Assembly (NCBI GenBank): GCA_018813375.1
Contig: JAHJBU010000053.1
Span: 1-33,028 of the forward strand
DNA length: 33,028 nt
From: Patescibacteria group bacterium
Lineage (GTDB): Bacteria > Patescibacteriota > Microgenomatia > UBA1400 > PJMF01
Reading direction: 5' to 3'
The position numbers and the translations under genes are program-made. Below the pieces are notes generated by a model that worked only from the letters and a program-made list of their open reading frames with translations, was not told where the DNA came from and ran no database searches. This document shows positions 29,899-33,028 of the stretch, in pieces. Position 1 is the stretch's first letter. The number at the start of each line of letters is the position of its first letter.

Positions 29899-29942
29899 TG
29901 TCGCGATTTATGTCGTGATTCTGTCGTGATTTATGGTATACT
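29899..29942 (+). promoter_or_regulatory. Fic 3 promoter with three TGTCGYGATT repeats
   Basis: TGTCGCGATTTA (29899-29910), TGTCGTGATTC (29911-29921) and TGTCGTGATTTA (29922-29933) are tandem direct repeats of 11-12 bp. They run right up to the -10 TATACT (29937-29942), which ends 6 nt before the ATG. They cover the -35 region, so a bound protein would block RNA polymerase. Confidence 0.7.
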
Positions 29943-29948
29943 CATAAT

Positions 29949-30992
29949 ATGTATTCGCCTAAATTTATTATTACCCCTCAGCTTAATAATCAGATTGCTC
30001 AAATTGAGAAATTTAAACAAGTGGTTGAGACTAGTCGGATTATTCCTGAACAGGAAATAAGCCTTCGCTATAGATCTATGCTTGAGTCAGTGCATAGCTC
30101 CACTTCGATAGAGGGCAATCCTTTAAGTCCCCAACAAGTCCAAGATGTGATTATTGGTAGAAAAATACGCGCAATAGATCAAGCAGTCATTGAAGTTGAG
30201 AATTACAAAAAAGCTTTAGATTGGTTTGAGCAACGGGTAGAAACAAAAAAAAAGCTGTCAGCTCAAGATGCATTTAAACTTCACTCAATGGTTGTGGATC
30301 GATTATTACCAGCTAAAAAAATTGGGCAAATTAGACCTGGTCAAATTTATATTATTGATGAAATTGGTGATCAAGACATTATTCAGTACACAGGACCAAA
30401 CCCTAGTAAGGTTAAAAGTTTGTTGGACAATTTGTTTTTTTGGATTAAAAATAAAGGCAAAGAACTTCACCCCGTATTATTAGCAGGCATTCTTCACTAT
30501 GAATTTGTCTCAATTCATCCTTTTAGTGACGGCAATGGTCGAGTAACTCGTCTTTTAACTAAACTATTATTATCACTTAATCATTACGACTTCAAAGGTG
30601 TCTTAGTGCTAGATAATTATTATGCTCAAGATAGACTCGCATATTACCAAGCTTTGAGCTTAGGTAGAACTTACTCGCAAAGAAATAAGGCAGACCTTAC
30701 TCCTTGGTTGGAGTATTTTGTTGGCGGGGTAGTAATAGAGGCAGAAGCCTTGGCAGAAGAATTTAGTGTTATTAGTTTAAAAGAGGGGGAAGTACGGGTA
30801 AAGTTATCTAAAGAAGAGATTTCTATTCTTTCTTTTGTTAAACATTTTGGGCAGATTTCGCTGGCTGAAGCTAGGGATATGGTAAAAGGTACTGATAGAA
30901 CTGTTCAGAGAAGGTTAAAAAAATTAGTTGTTGATGGGTTTCTAGAACAACAAGACCAGGCTAGAAGAGCGTACTATAAACTAAAGTCCTAG
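29949..30992 (+). CDS. Fic family protein 3 with C-terminal winged helix
   Basis: 347 residues. The inhibitory motif STSIEG (51-56) and the catalytic motif HPFSDGNGRVTR (from His190) sit at the same positions as in Fic 2, but the two proteins are well diverged. The C-terminus is a winged helix (KEEISILSFVKHFGQISLAE, GTDRTVQRRLKKLVVDGFLE). It is probably leaderless. The last codons and the TAG stop fall inside boundary repeat copy 12. Confidence 0.88.
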   Translation: MYSPKFIITPQLNNQIAQIEKFKQVVETSRIIPEQEISLRYRSMLESVHSSTSIEGNPLSPQQVQDVIIGRKIRAIDQAVIEVENYKKALDWFEQRVETKKKLSAQDAFKLHSMVVDRLLPAKKIGQIRPGQIYIIDEIGDQDIIQYTGPNPSKVKSLLDNLFFWIKNKGKELHPVLLAGILHYEFVSIHPFSDGNGRVTRLLTKLLLSLNHYDFKGVLVLDNYYAQDRLAYYQALSLGRTYSQRNKADLTPWLEYFVGGVVIEAEALAEEFSVISLKEGEVRVKLSKEEISILSFVKHFGQISLAEARDMVKGTDRTVQRRLKKLVVDGFLEQQDQARRAYYKLKS

Positions 30993-31013
30993 CTTGGTTC
31001 AACGCGGGGAGCT
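30984..31013. repeat. zone-4 boundary repeat, copy 12
   Basis: The sequence is AAGTCCTAGCTTG followed by GTTCAACGCGGGGAGCT. It overlaps the Fic 3 stop codon. It is the last copy seen; the two minus-strand genes that follow lack it. Confidence 0.8.
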
Positions 31014-31036
31014 GATTATAGACCGTTTTAGAGACT

Positions 31037-31648
31037 TTATTTTTCTTCTGTTTCAGGCACTTCTTCTGCTTGAGGAATAACTTCGGTTTCGATGGCAACT
31101 TCTGCATTAGGTGTGACTTCTAACTCAGGAGATTTTTGAGTTTCAGGAAGTACTTCAGTTTTAGTGACAATTTCTGCCTCAGGGATTTTTTTAGTCTCAA
31201 TTTTTACTGATTCTGTTTTTGCAACTTTTTTGATTTTTGACTTTTTCTTTTTTGTTTTTTTAACTTCAGCCTTGATTTCTTCTTGTTGCGGAGCTATTGC
31301 CTTGAGAATTATATCTAATTTTGCATTGATAGTTTCAAATTGTTTGCCAAAATTTTCTTGAGGTCGACTATTTGGAGCTGAAAAACTTCTTCTGCTTGAA
31401 GTATTGGGTCTTCTAGTGTTGCTACCACTATTTCTTCTTTTTTCAAAACAGTCGCTGCAATAAATTGGTTTTCCAGAGCTAGGCATGAAAGGAACTTGGC
31501 AGTTATTGCCACAATCTGAACAGATTGCATCATGCATTTGACTGCGACCAGAATTTTGTGAACCAAAGCGAGATCTTCCTTGACCTCTATCTTCAAATCT
31601 TCGCCCACCCTGAGATCTACCAGACCTATTATTATTGTAATTATTCAT
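31037..31648 (-). CDS. CxxC-x17-CxxC zinc-binding protein with charged C-terminal tail
   Basis: 203 residues. An Arg/Gly/Asn-rich N-terminus (NNNRSGRSQGGRRFEDRG) precedes the motif CSDC, 17 residues including VPFMPSSGKPIY, then CSDC, exactly the CxxC-x17-CxxC family common in Patescibacteria. After a Ser/Arg linker and a short helix (FETINAKLDIILKAI) comes a Lys-rich block (KKTKKKKSKIKK) and an acidic tail rich in Glu, Pro and Val. RNA binding is plausible from the RGG-like start and zinc ribbon, but unproven. Confidence 0.8.
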   Translation of the reverse strand: MNNYNNNRSGRSQGGRRFEDRGQGRSRFGSQNSGRSQMHDAICSDCGNNCQVPFMPSSGKPIYCSDCFEKRRNSGSNTRRPNTSSRRSFSAPNSRPQENFGKQFETINAKLDIILKAIAPQQEEIKAEVKKTKKKKSKIKKVAKTESVKIETKKIPEAEIVTKTEVLPETQKSPELEVTPNAEVAIETEVIPQAEEVPETEEK

Positions 31649-31798
31649 GATTGTGGACTCTTTACTTTATTAAATATTAATTCTATTATATCAGGAAAAT
31701 GTTTAACTCAGGCAGAGAAACAAACAAAAGCCCTTTATAGCAATTTCATGAGTCTACAACTTGACAAGAGATTTTTAAAACTTAAACTTTATAAATAA

Positions 31799-32992
31799 TT
31801 ACTCCAAGCTATTGGCAATTGTAATTAGATCTTCTAAGCTGGATTGAGGACTCATTAGTGAAATCAAAATATTGTCAGTAGTCACAAAGGTAACTGTCTT
31901 AATTTGAAAATTGCCTGTTTCTGAGTTTGTAATAATTAATGTGGCCTGGTTGTTGATAGCGTTAGGCATGGCTATTTGTTTAGTGTCGGTATTAGAAGGA
32001 AAAATAGAGTCAACATAATTTGTAAAATTAAAACCAGTAGGAACATCAACCTGATTCATCACAATTAAAGAAGGGCTATTTCTAGCATAAAGCATGTCGT
32101 TTAATGAATGATCAAATGCAACTCTTATATAGTCAGTTCTGCCAGCTAGGTTATGTTTAGGAGAGTTGTTTAGGTAAAAGTTGGTAGCATAAACACGGTT
32201 ATTGGGCAATCTAGTTGGTCTATAGATATGAATATCAGTTTGTTCAGACAGTTGAGTGAGACCATGATCTGTATCTGTTGACTGTATGTATGTTTGAATA
32301 AGAAGAAAGCTAGAAGGCAATATAAGGATCGCACAAGTGATAATTAAAAAAGTTTTTTTTCCAGCTGTAAGTGGAGTAGCTGGTAGTGTGAATTTTTTAT
32401 ACGAAATTAACAAAAGAATAAGAATTATAACTGCAACTAAATAATCAAGCGAAATACTGCTGAAGATTGATGCCATGCCATTTATACCCGCTATTACCTC
32501 TTGGGTGTCATTGGTAATTTGAAAATTTGCTTTGTAAATTAAGGGCAACGTGGCGTTGATGATAATTGTTAAAACTATTGGCACAATCAGTACTATTGCA
32601 AGTGAGATAAGCCAACTTTTTTTTGAGCCATCTTTTACTTTAAAGGCAGAAAAAAGGTATATGCCGCTGGCAATTGCAAAAATGATCGGGAACCAACCAT
32701 AGCCAGGAATGAGAGAAAGAAAATCTGCTGATATTAAACCATGGCTTGCAGAAGCAATACTATATTTTAAAATTAGTAAGATTGCCATATTGCCAAGCCA
32801 CATGATTCCAGCAAGGAATGCCAATAAAATCAACAACAGAGAAATTGATTTGCAACTTTTTGGTGGATCTAATAAATCTGGAGTTGGAGTTACTAAAGGA
32901 CTTGGTTGATTGATGGGAACAACTGGTTGAGTGGGTTGTAGTGGTTGATTTGAGACGGGTTGGAGGGGTTGAAGAGCAAGGGGTTGTTGCAT
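31799..32992 (-). CDS. polytopic membrane protein with extracytoplasmic C-terminal domain
   Basis: 397 residues. A Pro/Gln-rich cytoplasmic N-terminus (QPLALQPLQPVSNQPLQPTQ) precedes about five TM segments (roughly 50-75, 92-113, 125-148, 180-198, 212-230). A soluble C-terminal domain of about 165 residues follows, with RPTRLPNNRVYATNFYLN and a closing LEDLITIANSLE, in the style of DUF4367-type domains. Function unknown. The Pro/Gln-rich head plus TM block is a common CPR layout. The stretch 31649-31798 shows no gene. Confidence 0.65.
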   Translation of the reverse strand: MQQPLALQPLQPVSNQPLQPTQPVVPINQPSPLVTPTPDLLDPPKSCKSISLLLILLAFLAGIMWLGNMAILLILKYSIASASHGLISADFLSLIPGYGWFPIIFAIASGIYLFSAFKVKDGSKKSWLISLAIVLIVPIVLTIIINATLPLIYKANFQITNDTQEVIAGINGMASIFSSISLDYLVAVIILILLLISYKKFTLPATPLTAGKKTFLIITCAILILPSSFLLIQTYIQSTDTDHGLTQLSEQTDIHIYRPTRLPNNRVYATNFYLNNSPKHNLAGRTDYIRVAFDHSLNDMLYARNSPSLIVMNQVDVPTGFNFTNYVDSIFPSNTDTKQIAMPNAINNQATLIITNSETGNFQIKTVTFVTTDNILISLMSPQSSLEDLITIANSLE

Positions 32993-33028
32993 TATTTTAG
33001 TTTAGCATATATAATACTCTCTTACTTA

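Noticed and set aside
10185..31013. Integron attC sites
   Set aside because: Some boundary repeats contain RYYYAAC, but I found no consistent GTTRRRY partner at 50-130 bp and no regular inverted-repeat fold around it. No integrase is in the window. I therefore leave these as an undefined repeat class.
10185..31013. CRISPR array
   Set aside because: The 30-bp repeats are separated by whole genes (0.1-5 kb), not by uniform spacers, and no cas gene is present.

Overview
The window looks like a chromosome segment of a Candidate Phyla Radiation (Patescibacteria) bacterium, probably of the Microgenomates type. It is AT-rich, its genes are short and closely packed, TGA and TAA both act as ordinary stops (so no UGA recoding), and it carries families common in that group: a CxxC-x17-CxxC zinc protein, a DUF5667-like secreted protein, many Fic proteins, Nudix, HAD and CPBP proteins. 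Many start codons lie only 5-7 nt after a good -10 hexamer with no Shine-Dalgarno, which suggests frequent leaderless mRNAs. The lineage is inferred from gene content; no marker gene is present.

Layout. (1) 1-3458: a tightly overlapping four-gene plus-strand operon, RloB (5' cut by the window edge), an AlbA_2/Schlafen-type protein, a HEPN-like protein and a two-TM protein, which looks like a defence island. (2) 3459-5155: the relic of a large serine recombinase, cut by an IS256-family (IS1249 group) insertion sequence with 36-bp perfect inverted repeats. (3) 5156-9665: a pyroglutamyl-peptidase-like protein and a pRiA4b ORF-3 protein, divergent from an AAA_14/DUF4143 ATPase across two abutting 33-bp palindromes; then a SleB-type cell-wall hydrolase coupled to a membrane-anchored protein. 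(4) about 9650-31015: an accretion zone of one-gene or few-gene modules (HAD, three Fic proteins, PH-like, cyclase, Cys-rich membrane protein, broken RhuM, TspO, Nudix-Nudix-HD-CPBP, a CHAT-like caspase module, EamA transporter, ATP-grasp ligase, DUF3592-like, DUF5667, AbiEi/AbiEii, HAD, truncated VOC, methyltransferase-like). (5) 31037-32992: two minus-strand genes, the CxxC-x17-CxxC protein and a polytopic membrane protein.

Zone 4 is the most unusual part. Module boundaries repeatedly carry a 30-bp sequence ending in CGGGGAGCA (seven good copies, at least five degenerate), often followed by one of two short hairpin elements, one of which is a near-identical terminator plus promoter. Next to several boundaries are minus-strand shreds of coding sequence that fall into three recurring families (A, B, C), recognisable because they differ by synonymous changes. 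This resembles a cassette array or recombination hot zone, but no integrase lies in the window and I could not fit these sites to the integron attC pattern. Duplications (a 169-bp promoter/leader/Nudix start, a HAD 3' relic), an IS1202-like insertion in a Nudix gene and several truncated genes show that the zone is active.

Best candidates for undescribed systems: the three-gene module at 20496-21556 (two tiny conserved-looking proteins plus a caspase/CHAT-like protease under a 20-bp palindrome), the RloB-AlbA_2-HEPN-TM operon, and the boundary-repeat system itself. No tRNA, rRNA or CRISPR array was found.
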